64,000 nt of DNA from Oceanospirillum sp048264105. GTDB taxonomy: Bacteria; Pseudomonadota; Gammaproteobacteria; Pseudomonadales; Halomonadaceae. Location of the stretch: positions 239,874 to 303,873 of the forward strand of contig JBLXDJ010000005.1 of NCBI GenBank assembly GCA_048264105.1. The letters run 5' to 3'. A program made the translations under genes and the position numbers. Below the pieces are notes generated by a model. It was given only the letters and a program-made list of their open reading frames with translations, had not been told where the DNA came from and did no database searches. Of this stretch, positions 1-7,320 are shown in pieces; within the stretch, counting starts at the first letter, position 1, and each line of letters opens with the position of its first letter.

Positions 1-1
1 T

Positions 2-394
2 TATGCCCTGAAGCTGCGCAAGCAGGTTGATCAGCGTGAAGCCGAGCGTTTAAAGGCGCTGAAAGAGGTGGAAACACAGGCGCGCCTGAAGACCATGGAG
101 AATATCCATGTGATCTCCAAAGCGTTGGTGGAAGGCCAGTGTGATGTGATGGAAGCGAGTATCCGGATTCGTACCCTGATCGATATTATTGAGCCGGACT
201 GGTTTGAGAAAGATGAGCTGAAGGTCTTTGCAGAGATCACCCGGCGTGGTGCTCACTTTGCTACCCATCAGGCCCGTAAAGAGCTGCCCAAGCAGGAGCG
301 CATGAAGCAGGATCTTGAGCGTATCGCCCTGGAAGGCGAGTACCATGATGCGGCGCTTGATGGCGCGCGCTGGTTACTGCAGCAAAAGCCCTAG
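2..394 (+). CDS. DUF2489 family protein, 5' end cut off by the window
   Basis: The frame is open from base 2 to the stop at 392-394 and has no start inside the window, so this is the C-terminal part of a longer gene (about 130 residues visible). The visible part starts with a charged, coiled-coil-like stretch and continues with a helical domain. Features such as IHVISKAL, ASIRIRTLI and HQARKELPKQER match my memory of the DUF2489 family (Pseudomonas-type proteins of about 150 aa with one N-terminal membrane helix). The expected membrane helix would lie just upstream of base 1. The function of the family is unknown. It is followed 30 bp later by the YaaR-like gene, so the two may be co-transcribed. 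Confidence 0.7.
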   Translation, partial: YALKLRKQVDQREAERLKALKEVETQARLKTMENIHVISKALVEGQCDVMEASIRIRTLIDIIEPDWFEKDELKVFAEITRRGAHFATHQARKELPKQERMKQDLERIALEGEYHDAALDGARWLLQQKP

Positions 395-424
395 TCGACC
401 TATAAGTGCCAGCGGACAAACACC

Positions 425-889
425 ATGATTAATATTAACGACAAACTCAAATCCCTGCGTACCGGCGACGGTGCCCGTCGGGCGAAGACCAAAGAGACCG
501 GTAGCGTGGGTAAAACCCGTAGCTTCACCGATCATCTGGTACAGCAGGTGGATGAGATTAGCGCACCCACGCTGAACGATGAGCTGACCCGTATCCGCGA
601 AGCACTTGATGATGCCTCCACCAATCTGGAGCGCAATCCCACGATTGGTAATCTTGAGATCTATCGTGCCTTGCTCAGTAACCTGATCGGTAAAGCCACC
701 AAGGGTGCATACGAGGTTGAAGGCGTGGGTCCCGGCTGGAGTCTGACGGATAAACATCACGTGATCCGTAAGATTGATGAAGAGGCCGAGGAGCTGCTAC
801 TGCTGGTACTGAACGAGCAGAAAGATACCCTCAAGATCGCCGCCAAGCTGACACACCTGAAGGGACTGGTGGTGGATCTTTTGTCCTGA
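425..889 (+). CDS. YaaR-like DUF327 family protein
   Basis: A 154-residue soluble protein. After about 30 polar N-terminal residues the rest resembles the DUF327/YaaR domain: FTDHLVQQV, then a helical core with IYRALLSNLI, then a C-terminal part ending LKGLVVDLL. Bacillus YaaR has the same order and a similar end (EIKGLLINL). The biochemical role of the family is unsettled and I infer none here. No membrane segment or signal peptide is seen. It starts at an ATG 30 bp after the DUF2489 gene and ends 48 bp before an intrinsic terminator. Confidence 0.75.
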   Translation: MININDKLKSLRTGDGARRAKTKETGSVGKTRSFTDHLVQQVDEISAPTLNDELTRIREALDDASTNLERNPTIGNLEIYRALLSNLIGKATKGAYEVEGVGPGWSLTDKHHVIRKIDEEAEELLLLVLNEQKDTLKIAAKLTHLKGLVVDLLS

Positions 890-936
890 TCGCAATCTTG
901 AGTTCTGATACTTGCCGGCCTTAACCGGCAGGCTGA

Positions 937-965
937 AACGGCTGATCTCTGAATCAGCCGTTTTT
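937..965 (+). terminator. Rho-independent terminator after the DUF327 gene
   Basis: A 10-bp perfect stem (AACGGCTGAT against ATCAGCCGTT) with a 6-base loop, followed by a run of T. Confidence 0.85.
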
Positions 966-1025
966 GTATCCGCTGCATTTGGGTATTTGATATTAAGTAT
1001 CAGGATGACTCGTGTGGTAATGCCT

Positions 1026-1075
1026 GAGCGAGAATGTCTGAGTGGTCTGTGAGCGAGAATGCCTGAGTGGCCTGA
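1026..1075. repeat. 25-bp tandem duplication
   Basis: Two adjacent 25-bp copies beginning GAGCGAGAATG, at 1026-1050 and 1051-1075, agree at 22 of 25 positions. They lie next to the terminator of the candidate sRNA. No coding potential is seen. Confidence 0.85.
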
Positions 1076-1089
1076 GAGAAATGGCAGGC

Positions 1090-1121
1090 AAAAAAAAGCC
1101 CCCACCAAAGTTGGCGGGGGC
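1090..1121 (-). terminator. intrinsic terminator of the candidate sRNA
   Basis: Stem 1098-1121 (GCCCCC/GGGGGC plus an inner CCAA/TTGG) is followed on the minus strand by eight T at 1097-1090. There is no T run in the plus direction, so it works only for minus-strand transcription. Confidence 0.85.
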
Positions 1122-1311
1122 AGAAGTATATATGCAAGAGCTAACAGAGGGTCTCTCAAAGAGATCATTCCATCGGAGACTACCCTAGTCTCCAGCCGGA
1201 AAGTGTTCAGTGTAAAACAGCCACCTCATAGAGATGGCTAAACGCTGGACAAACCCGTTTGCAAATTTATTACGCGCCTTCAAACACTGGAAAATGCTGC
1301 GCGACCCTATG
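1090..1311 (-). ncRNA. candidate structured small RNA of about 220 nt
   Basis: Read on the minus strand, this segment has the parts of a stand-alone sRNA gene. A sigma-70-type promoter (TTGACC, 17 bp, TAGTAT) lies just upstream. Three hairpins follow: 1219-1239 (8-bp stem), 1175-1193 (perfect 8-bp stem GGAGACTA/TAGTCTCC with a GGG loop) and 1152-1164. A GC-rich terminator hairpin with eight T closes it at 1090-1121. No start codon opens a credible reading frame. I do not recognise it as tmRNA, 6S, SRP RNA, RNase P RNA or a CsrB/RsmY type: the hairpin loops lack GGA and the RNase P signature is absent. The 5' end is estimated from the promoter. Confidence 0.6.
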
Positions 1312-1317
1312 TGCGTA

Positions 1318-1346
1318 ATACTAAAGGCGAATACCGGGGTGGTCAA
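1318..1346 (-). promoter_or_regulatory. sigma-70-type promoter of the candidate sRNA
   Basis: On the minus strand, TTGACC (1346-1341) is separated by exactly 17 bp from TAGTAT (1323-1318). It points at the structured segment ending at 1090. Confidence 0.5.
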
Positions 1347-1504
1347 TCTGAGGTGGTGGGTTTTAATGTAAAAAAAGGTTTACGCATTGCGTTTGTTCTA
1401 TGAAGCTATTTAATTACAGCATAATCTTTTGTGTTAGGGTGGTTTTGTTGGTCTGATTTTGTATCCTAAAGCGCTGTTTGTATACCTGATGTGATAAAAA
1501 TGCA

Positions 1505-1691
1505 CTTCATCCAGTGAAATCAGCTGGATTGTTATAGAAAGGCAGAAAATCCAACCGTATGTGAATGCCGTATTCAATAGCGTTATCAGCTGACCAATGT
1601 GGCTTTAGCGGAAAACGGCTTAGTCGGACATACGGTCATCTTTCGTGATGGTGAGCTGTGTTTTCTGTCGGAAACTGGCGTTATGATTTAG
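1505..1691 (+). pseudogene. possible decayed short coding remnant
   Basis: The frame from about 1584 translates into a protein-like end (VALAENGLVGHTVIF, then RDGELCFLSE, stop at about 1690) but has no ATG and is closed upstream by TAG at 1578. A second frame just upstream (to about 1592) also looks protein-like (SEISWIVIERQKI). Together they suggest a small gene broken by a frameshift. I do not recognise the family. It could also be chance. Confidence 0.25.
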
Positions 1692-1784
1692 TCAGTGCAT
1701 CGGATCAAATGATCAACGGCAACCCCAACAATAAAAATACCTCTGTACGAAATAAAGCGACCCACAACCCAAAGGCTTCTATAC

Positions 1785-2357
1785 ATGACAAAGCAGGTTG
1801 AGTTTTTTTACGACATTGTGAGCCCTTACAGCTACCTGGCAGCGGTTCAGCTGGAAGAGTTAGAGCAGCAAACCGGCTGCAACGTGATCTGGCAACCTCT
1901 GTTCCTGCCGGGGCTGTTCAAACTGACCGGTAACCAGCCGCCGCAGACATTGGCGGAAAAGAAAACCTATCTGTTTGATAAGGATCTGCCCCGTATGGCG
2001 CGTTTTCTTCAGGTGCCTTATAACAAACCTGACAGTTTCCCCTGCAACACCGTTTATGTGATGCGGGCGCTGATGAGCCTGCCAAATAAGGTACGTGCCG
2101 AGAAGAGTCTGGCCCTGTATGAACTTTTCTGGGGCGAAGGGCAGGACATTATCCATGACGACACCATCCTCTCCCTGTTGGGGCAGGAAGCACTGGACTA
2201 TTCCAAAAGTGATGCCGGTAAAGCTGCTTTGATGGAAAACACCCAGCGTGCGGCGGACAAAGGTGCCTTTGGTGCGCCAACCCTGTTTGTTGACGATGAG
2301 ATCTTCTTCGGCTGTGATCGTATGGCGCAGTTGAAGTACCATCTGCAGCTTGCTTAA
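1785..2357 (+). CDS. DsbA-family 2-hydroxychromene-2-carboxylate isomerase-like protein
   Basis: A 190-residue protein of the DsbA-fold/GST-kappa group. The N-terminus has FFYDIVSPYSYLA, the family hallmark in which the serine of SPYSYL replaces the redox cysteine and contacts glutathione. The C-terminus has GAFGAPTLFVDDEIFFG, the cis-proline loop typical of this fold. Family members include NahD of naphthalene breakdown and uncharacterised glutathione-dependent enzymes. No aromatic pathway genes are nearby, so the substrate cannot be inferred. There is no signal peptide, so it should be cytoplasmic. It is followed 41 bp later by riboflavin synthase. Confidence 0.85.
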   Translation: MTKQVEFFYDIVSPYSYLAAVQLEELEQQTGCNVIWQPLFLPGLFKLTGNQPPQTLAEKKTYLFDKDLPRMARFLQVPYNKPDSFPCNTVYVMRALMSLPNKVRAEKSLALYELFWGEGQDIIHDDTILSLLGQEALDYSKSDAGKAALMENTQRAADKGAFGAPTLFVDDEIFFGCDRMAQLKYHLQLA

Positions 2358-2398
2358 ACCCGATTTCACAGCATCTATTCATCTATATAGGAAGCGTT

Positions 2399-3010
2399 AT
2401 GTTTACCGGTATTGTTCAGGGCCGTGCGCCTTTGGTTGAGCTTGTTGAGAAAGAAAACTTCCGCACCCATATTGTCGAACTGCCGGATGAGCTTTTAGCG
2501 GGGCTGGAAACCGGTGCCAGTGTCGCCCATAACGGCTGCTGCCTGACGGTGACCCGGATCGATGGCAACCGGATCAGCTTTGATCTGATGCAGGAAACCC
2601 TGCGCCTGACCAATCTCGGTGATCTTGCGCTGGGGGATGAGGTGAATATTGAGCGTGCGGCGCGCTTTGGTGATGAGATTGGCGGCCACTCCATGTCCGG
2701 CCACATCATGTGTACCACCGAAGTGAAAGAGATTGTTGAATCAGAAAACAACTATCAGATCTGGTTCGCCCTGCCAGCAGGTTATGAACAGTACGTTTTT
2801 GAGAAAGGCTATATCGGTATCGATGGTATCAGCCTGACGGTTGGTGCTTTGCAGGATGGCGGGTTCAGCGTCAATCTGATTCCTGAGACGCTGGAGCGTA
2901 CTGTAATCGCTCAGCGCAAGGTAGGCAGCCGGATCAATATTGAGATCGATCCGCAGACCCAGGCGATTGTGGATACCGTTGAGCGGGTGATGGCGCGCCA
3001 ACAGGGATAA
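2399..3010 (+). CDS. ribC: riboflavin synthase, alpha subunit
   Basis: A 203-residue riboflavin synthase, which dismutates two 6,7-dimethyl-8-ribityllumazine molecules to riboflavin and the pyrimidine donor. It opens with the invariant MFTGIVQG and contains both duplicated lumazine-binding halves: first half with GASVAHNGCCLTV, second with YIGIDGISLTV. The ending IEIDPQTQAIVDTVERV closely resembles the E. coli enzyme (ribC there, ribE in many other genomes). The start is preceded by GGAAGC. It is separate from other rib genes in this window and has no FMN riboswitch in the short leader. It is cytoplasmic and closed by a strong terminator. Confidence 0.95.
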   Translation: MFTGIVQGRAPLVELVEKENFRTHIVELPDELLAGLETGASVAHNGCCLTVTRIDGNRISFDLMQETLRLTNLGDLALGDEVNIERAARFGDEIGGHSMSGHIMCTTEVKEIVESENNYQIWFALPAGYEQYVFEKGYIGIDGISLTVGALQDGGFSVNLIPETLERTVIAQRKVGSRINIEIDPQTQAIVDTVERVMARQQG

Positions 3011-3052
3011 ATGCTGTTGCGTCGCTGAAACGGTTTCAGACGCAAAGAGAAG

Positions 3053-3083
3053 GAGTCATGAGTTATCTCATGGCTCTTTTTTT
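3053..3083 (+). terminator. terminator after riboflavin synthase
   Basis: A 10-bp stem (GAGTCATGAG/CTCATGGCTC, one G-T pair), TTAT loop, then seven T. Confidence 0.9.
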
Positions 3084-3252
3084 GTGCAAGGCAGCAGAAA
3101 CAGGCTTTTTTTTGCTGCAATGCGGTGCGTCAAAACACGTTGCCAACTTTTTTAAGGAAATCGGTAGAGTTTCTGCTCTGTTTGCTCGATTTTTACCCTA
3201 CTTTTGGCTAAGATTGCCGCAAATGCAGAATTGACTGTATCGCTAACTGTTG

Positions 3253-3290
3253 AAACCTGGAAACTACCCTTTCCGGGTTTTGTTGTTTTT
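3253..3290 (+). terminator. terminator-like hairpin in the leader of the purine permease
   Basis: An 11-bp stem without mismatches (AAACCTGGAAA against TTTCCGGGTTT, one G-T pair, 6-base loop) is followed by TGTTGTTTTT. It ends only 22 bases before the ATG at 3313. A terminator in this place would act as an attenuator. I see no purine riboswitch core upstream, so any control partner is unknown. Confidence 0.55.
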
Positions 3291-3312
3291 GGACTGGTTC
3301 AGGGCAAAACCC

Positions 3313-4602
3313 ATGCTGGAAAAATTGTTTAAGCTCCGTGAGCACAATACCAACGTAAAAACCGAAGTTATTGCAGGTATCACCACTTACCTGACGATGG
3401 CATACATTATCTTTGTTAACCCATCGATTCTGAAACTGGCGGGCATGGATTACGGCGCTGTATTCGTCGCAACCTGTCTGGCGGCGGCTATCGGTACCCT
3501 GATTATGGGTCTGTGGGCTAACTACCCGATCGCGCTGGCGCCGGGTATGGGCCTGAATGCCTTCTTCACCTTTACGGTGGTGATGGAGATGGGTTACAGC
3601 TGGGAATCGGCACTGGGTGCCGTGTTCTTCTCCGGTATTATCTTTACCGTGCTGAGCCTGTTTAAGATCCGTGAGTGGATTATCAACAGTATTCCTCTCT
3701 CCCTGCGACTGGGTATTGCTGCCGGTATCGGTCTTTTCCTGGCGCTGATCGCGCTGAAGAGTGCCGGTATTGTGGTTGATAGCCCTGCGACCCTGGTGAC
3801 CATGGGTGACCTGTCTGATCCGACCGTTATTCTGGCGATCATCGGCTTCTTTATTATCGTATCCCTCTCTTATCGTCGTGTACTGGGTTCCGTGATGATC
3901 GGTATTCTGGTGGTTACGGTTCTGTCTATCGTGATGGGTCTGAACGAGCTGAACGGTGTGGTGTCTGCACCACCAAGTCTGGCTCCGACCTTTATGGCGA
4001 TGGATCTGGCTGGTGCGCTGGAAGTGGGCATGCTGAGTGTGATCTTCGCTTTCCTGTTTGTGGATCTGTTCGACACCTCAGGTACGCTGGTTGCTGTTGC
4101 TCAGCAGGGTAATCTGCTGGACAAAGATAAGCGTCTGCCGCGTCTTGGCCGTGCCCTGATGTCTGACAGTGCTGCGACGATGGCCGGTGCTGCTCTGGGT
4201 ACGTCTACCACCACCAGTTATATCGAAAGTACTGCCGGTATCTCTGCCGGTGGCCGTACCGGTCTGACGGCGGTTGTGGTTGCGGGTCTGTTCCTGCTGT
4301 CTCTGTTCTTCTCGCCGCTGGCAGGTTCTGTACCGGCTTACGCAACGGCGGGTGCGCTGTTTTACGTTGCGGTTCTGATGACGGCTGGTCTGGCTGAGGT
4401 GGACTGGAAAGACCTGACCGAAGCGGCTCCGGTATTTGTAGCGGCTATCGCAATGCCACTGACCTTCTCTATCGCGAACGGCATCGCTTTCGGCTTTATC
4501 ACCTACGCGGGTATCAAGCTGCTGTCCGGTCGTCGTGAAGACGTGTCTCTGAGCGTGATGATTCTGGCTGCACTCTTTGTGGCTAAGTTCATCGTAGCTT
4601 AG
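3313..4602 (+). CDS. NCS2 family purine permease
   Basis: A 429-residue, very hydrophobic protein of the AzgA/PbuG-like branch of the NCS2 transporters, which import adenine, guanine or hypoxanthine by proton symport. It opens MLEKLFKLREHNTNVKTEV, then about 12-14 membrane segments, with ITTYLTMAYIIFVNPSIL early, the NYPIALAPGMGLNAFF loop, and SAATMAGAALGTSTTTSY in the second half. I chose the ATG at 3313. The open frame reaches a TTG at 3250, but that extension would be coded by the leader hairpin and has no family counterpart. apt follows, so uptake and salvage of purine bases sit together. The exact base carried cannot be told. Confidence 0.9.
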   Translation: MLEKLFKLREHNTNVKTEVIAGITTYLTMAYIIFVNPSILKLAGMDYGAVFVATCLAAAIGTLIMGLWANYPIALAPGMGLNAFFTFTVVMEMGYSWESALGAVFFSGIIFTVLSLFKIREWIINSIPLSLRLGIAAGIGLFLALIALKSAGIVVDSPATLVTMGDLSDPTVILAIIGFFIIVSLSYRRVLGSVMIGILVVTVLSIVMGLNELNGVVSAPPSLAPTFMAMDLAGALEVGMLSVIFAFLFVDLFDTSGTLVAVAQQGNLLDKDKRLPRLGRALMSDSAATMAGAALGTSTTTSYIESTAGISAGGRTGLTAVVVAGLFLLSLFFSPLAGSVPAYATAGALFYVAVLMTAGLAEVDWKDLTEAAPVFVAAIAMPLTFSIANGIAFGFITYAGIKLLSGRREDVSLSVMILAALFVAKFIVA

Positions 4603-4667
4603 GGATATGCTTGCCGTGGCTTAAGGCTATGTTTGCTGTTGCCTGATGGGCAGCACAAACTGTTCAG

Positions 4668-4696
4668 ATGCCGACCTTAGTGTCGGCATTTGTTTG
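4668..4696 (+). terminator. hairpin terminator between permease and apt
   Basis: An 8-bp perfect stem (ATGCCGAC/GTCGGCAT), 6-base loop, followed by TTGTTTGT. The T tail is interrupted, so it may be partly read through into apt. Confidence 0.6.
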
Positions 4697-4797
4697 TCTG
4701 TTGCTTGAGTAAACGGCGTCTTTATTTATTACCTGTACCGCTGTCAGGATCGTCAGCGTTATTGATGCGGAGCATCCGTTTTAAAAAAGGTTTACCC

Positions 4798-5361
4798 ATG
4801 TCTGATCGTGATGAAAACACTATGAACAACACCGACTACCTGCGTTCTGTAATCCGTACTGTGCCTGACTGGCCGGAAGAAGGTGTGATGTTCCGTGATA
4901 TCACGCCGCTGTTTCAGAACAAAAAAGCGTTTCGTAAGCTGATCGATACCTTTGTTCACCGCTACTACGATCACGATATTGATGCTGTAGCCGGTGTTGA
5001 TGCCCGTGGTTTTATTCTGGGTTCGCCCATCGCGTATGAGCTGAATACCGGTTTTATTCCGGTGCGTAAGAAGGGCAAACTGCCTTTTGAAACTGTGCAG
5101 GAAAGCTACGATCTGGAATACGGTTCAGCCACGGTTGAGCTGCACACGGATTCTTTCAAACCCGGTGACAAGGTACTGTTGATCGATGACCTGATCGCCA
5201 CCGGCGGTACCATGCTGGCCGCTGCGAACCTGATCAAGCGTCTGGGTGCGGAAGTGGTGGAAGCCGCTGCGATTATCGACCTGCCGGATCTGGGTGGTTC
5301 AGCTAAGCTGAGAGAGCAGGGGATTGAGGTTTATTCAATCTGTGAGTTCGAAGGTGAATAA
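4798..5361 (+). CDS. apt: adenine phosphoribosyltransferase
   Basis: A 187-residue enzyme of purine salvage that makes AMP from adenine and PRPP in the cytoplasm. The PRPP-binding loop VLLIDDLIATGGT is intact. GVDARGFILGSPIA, VPVRKKGKLP-like FIPVRKKGKLP and ESYDLEYG are typical Apt segments. I start it at 4798 (AAGG seven bases upstream). The open frame extends further upstream but that part is not Apt-like. An ATG at 4822 is possible too. It lies downstream of a purine permease, which fits a salvage role. Confidence 0.95.
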   Translation: MSDRDENTMNNTDYLRSVIRTVPDWPEEGVMFRDITPLFQNKKAFRKLIDTFVHRYYDHDIDAVAGVDARGFILGSPIAYELNTGFIPVRKKGKLPFETVQESYDLEYGSATVELHTDSFKPGDKVLLIDDLIATGGTMLAAANLIKRLGAEVVEAAAIIDLPDLGGSAKLREQGIEVYSICEFEGE

Positions 5362-5414
5362 TTATTTATTCGAACCAAATTCTGAAGCTGTCATCCTAGG
5401 GTGATATCTGAAAG

Positions 5415-5438
5415 GGCATCGGAAACGATGCCTTTTTT
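5415..5438 (+). terminator. terminator after apt
   Basis: A 7-bp stem GGCATCG/CGATGCC with a GAAA loop and six T. Confidence 0.9.
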
Positions 5439-5532
5439 ATTGCTGTTTTATTATCGAAATTTTAAGCGAAGCCCTTCGTTCTGTTGTTCGGTGAAACTGA
5501 CTAACAAGGCGCTTTGTGATGAGGAAAGAAGA

Positions 5533-6267
5533 ATGATGCGATATCCACGACGGATGACCGGTGTTATAGCGATCAGCAGTGCGCTGGCACTGACTTTGAG
5601 TGGTGGCATAGCACAGGCCGCAAGCCCTGCGAAACCTTTGGCTGAGGCTCTCAAGGGCACGGTCTGGCAGCTGGAGTCTTTTACCTCTATGGACGACTCA
5701 ATTGGCGTTAAACGTCCTGAAAATCCGGAAAATTACACGCTTTACCTCAACCATGAAGGTCGCGCGGGTCTGCGTCTGGACTGTAATCGCGCTATGGGCG
5801 GCTGGTCTGCGGAAGCGGGTCAGGGTGATGCGAAGACGGGTGATCAGTATGGCCAGTTCCGCTTTACGCCACTGGCAGGCACCCTGGCGATGTGTCCTCC
5901 CGGTAGTATGGGGCAGGAGATTCTGCGCCAGACCGGTAACATCACAGGTTTCGCCCTGCGTGATGGCAAACTGCACCTGAGTCTGAAAGCGGATGCCGGT
6001 ATCTATAACTGGACGCCACTGGCGAAAGTTCCTGTCTCACCGGAGCAGGGTGGCCCTGCTAACTGGCAGGTGACCGGCGTAAACAGCTGGCTGAATCTGC
6101 GTAAAAGCGCGACGACCCGCTCTGATGTGCTGGCGCACCTGAAAGCAGGCACAGAGCTTGCCAGCAAAGGCTGTGATTACCGCAACGACCGTGTCTGGTG
6201 TGAAGTCGCCACACAGGATGGCAAAACCGGCTTTGTTGCCCATGACTATCTGAAGTCGGCCCGCTAA
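5533..6267 (+). CDS. secreted protein with META/HslJ-like and SH3 domains
   Basis: A 244-residue protein. It has an N-terminal signal peptide (VIAISSALALTLSGG, probable cleavage after AQA). It then has a META/HslJ-like domain (GTVWQLESF, LRLDCNRAMGGW, TLAMCPPGSMGQE), and finally a bacterial SH3 domain (NSWLNLRKSATTRSDVLAHL, GFVAHDYL). META domains occur in HslJ and other outer-membrane or periplasmic stress proteins; SH3 domains often bind cell-wall peptides. The combination suggests an envelope protein, with no known activity. Start at 5533 is chosen for the GAGGAAAG ribosome site. The open frame begins at 5401, but that overlaps the apt terminator. It overlaps the convergent metR stop by 4 bp. 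Confidence 0.8.
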   Translation: MMRYPRRMTGVIAISSALALTLSGGIAQAASPAKPLAEALKGTVWQLESFTSMDDSIGVKRPENPENYTLYLNHEGRAGLRLDCNRAMGGWSAEAGQGDAKTGDQYGQFRFTPLAGTLAMCPPGSMGQEILRQTGNITGFALRDGKLHLSLKADAGIYNWTPLAKVPVSPEQGGPANWQVTGVNSWLNLRKSATTRSDVLAHLKAGTELASKGCDYRNDRVWCEVATQDGKTGFVAHDYLKSAR

Positions 6268-7151
6268 AGCCCCGTCTCTTTCGCCAGTTGGATAAAGCGC
6301 CCAATATGCGGGTTGTCTTCATCCTGCTGGCGGACGCCCAGAAAGATCTGTTTCTGAATCCCCTCTTTTCCCAGCCGAACCAGCGCGATGGGCAGGTTCT
6401 CTGCATACTCCCGTCCCAGCCATGCCGGTAGCGTGGCGACACCACGATTGGCGGCGACCATCTGCAGAATGATCTCGGTAGCTTCCAGTGTTTTATGTTT
6501 CTGCGGTCGGCAGTGGGCGGGCAGCAGAAACTGCTGAAAGATATCCAGCCGTTCGATCTCCACCGGATAGGTGAACAGGGTTTCACCGGCCAGCTGATCC
6601 GGCGCGATCCAGGGCTGGGTCGCCAAAGGATTATCCTGATGCACCACCAAAACCTGCTCGTAAGGGAATACCGGCTCAAACACGATACCTTCCCGCCAGA
6701 TCGGGTCAGGGGTGACCAGAATATCGATATCGTGATTAAACAGTGCTGCCATGCCACCAAACTGAAAGCGCTGCTTAACGTCCAGATCGACCGAGGGGAA
6801 GACTTCCATAAACGGCGAAACGACTTTGAGCAACCACTGATAGCAGGGGTGGCACTCCATGCCGATATGCAGGCTGCCCTGTTCGTTGCGGGCGAAGCGG
6901 CTCAGGGTTTCATCAATACGTTCCAGCTGGGGCAGGATGCGCTTGGCCTCTTTCAGCAGGTATTCCCCGGCCTGCGTCAGGCGCACCTTACGGCCATCCT
7001 TCAGCCAGAGCGGGCTGCCGATCTGACCTTCCAGCTTTTTGATGGTGTGGCTGAGTGCCGACTGGGTCAGATGCAGGCTTTCCGATGCGGCGGTCAGCGA
7101 ACCCTGCTGGTCGATGGCGCGCAAAATACTCAGGTGGCTGCGTTCGATCAT
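6264..7151 (-). CDS. metR: LysR-type methionine regulator MetR
   Basis: A 295-residue LysR-type regulator, divergent from metE, the classical arrangement for MetR, which activates met genes with homocysteine as co-effector. The N-terminal helix-turn-helix (about residues 5-60) contains SLHLTQSALSHTIKKLE. The effector domain has LHIGMECHPCYQWL and LFTYPVEIERLD, both close to E. coli MetR. Start at 7151 is chosen because GGGAAGAG precedes it; the longer open frame to 7232 runs into the shared promoter region. Its stop overlaps the end of the META/SH3 gene. Confidence 0.9.
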   Translation of the reverse strand: MIERSHLSILRAIDQQGSLTAASESLHLTQSALSHTIKKLEGQIGSPLWLKDGRKVRLTQAGEYLLKEAKRILPQLERIDETLSRFARNEQGSLHIGMECHPCYQWLLKVVSPFMEVFPSVDLDVKQRFQFGGMAALFNHDIDILVTPDPIWREGIVFEPVFPYEQVLVVHQDNPLATQPWIAPDQLAGETLFTYPVEIERLDIFQQFLLPAHCRPQKHKTLEATEIILQMVAANRGVATLPAWLGREYAENLPIALVRLGKEGIQKQIFLGVRQQDEDNPHIGRFIQLAKETGL

Positions 7152-7320
7152 CTCTCTTCCCTTGTTTTTTCTTTCAGCCTGTTTAACGGGCAATCTATGA
7201 GTAAATCTAATTGATCGATGAGAAAGTACCATTATTTTTCATGGGTTGCATTGTTTAGGCTATCGCCATCGTTTGAAGCTGCTCAGGCTTCTGCACCAAT
7301 GAACAAGGTAAGGAAACATC
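7152..7320. promoter_or_regulatory. divergent metR-metE control region
   Basis: 169 bp between the two start codons. I see no exact TGAA-N5-TTCA MetR box. There is an imperfect inverted repeat (ATGAGAAA at about 7218, TTTTTCAT at about 7236) and a GAAGC/GCTTC dyad near 7275-7291, both weak candidates. Confidence 0.45.

Larger units (their letters stand above)
890..1784. other. 895-bp stretch with no intact protein gene
   Basis: It contains a plus-strand terminator (937-965), a 25-bp tandem duplication (1026-1075), a candidate minus-strand small RNA with its own promoter and terminator (about 1090-1346), an AT-rich part (1360-1500), and a short protein-like remnant without a start codon (about 1505-1691). 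No open reading frame of convincing length is present. Confidence 0.7.

Noticed and set aside
3084..3252. Possible purine riboswitch before the purine permease
   Set aside because: I looked for the conserved three-way junction core and did not find it.
6495..7214. 239-codon frame opposite metR
   Set aside because: Antisense shadow of metR; the translation matches no protein pattern and crosses the metR start.
7152..7320. Exact MetR box between metR and metE
   Set aside because: No TGAA-N5-TTCA sequence; only imperfect dyads are present.
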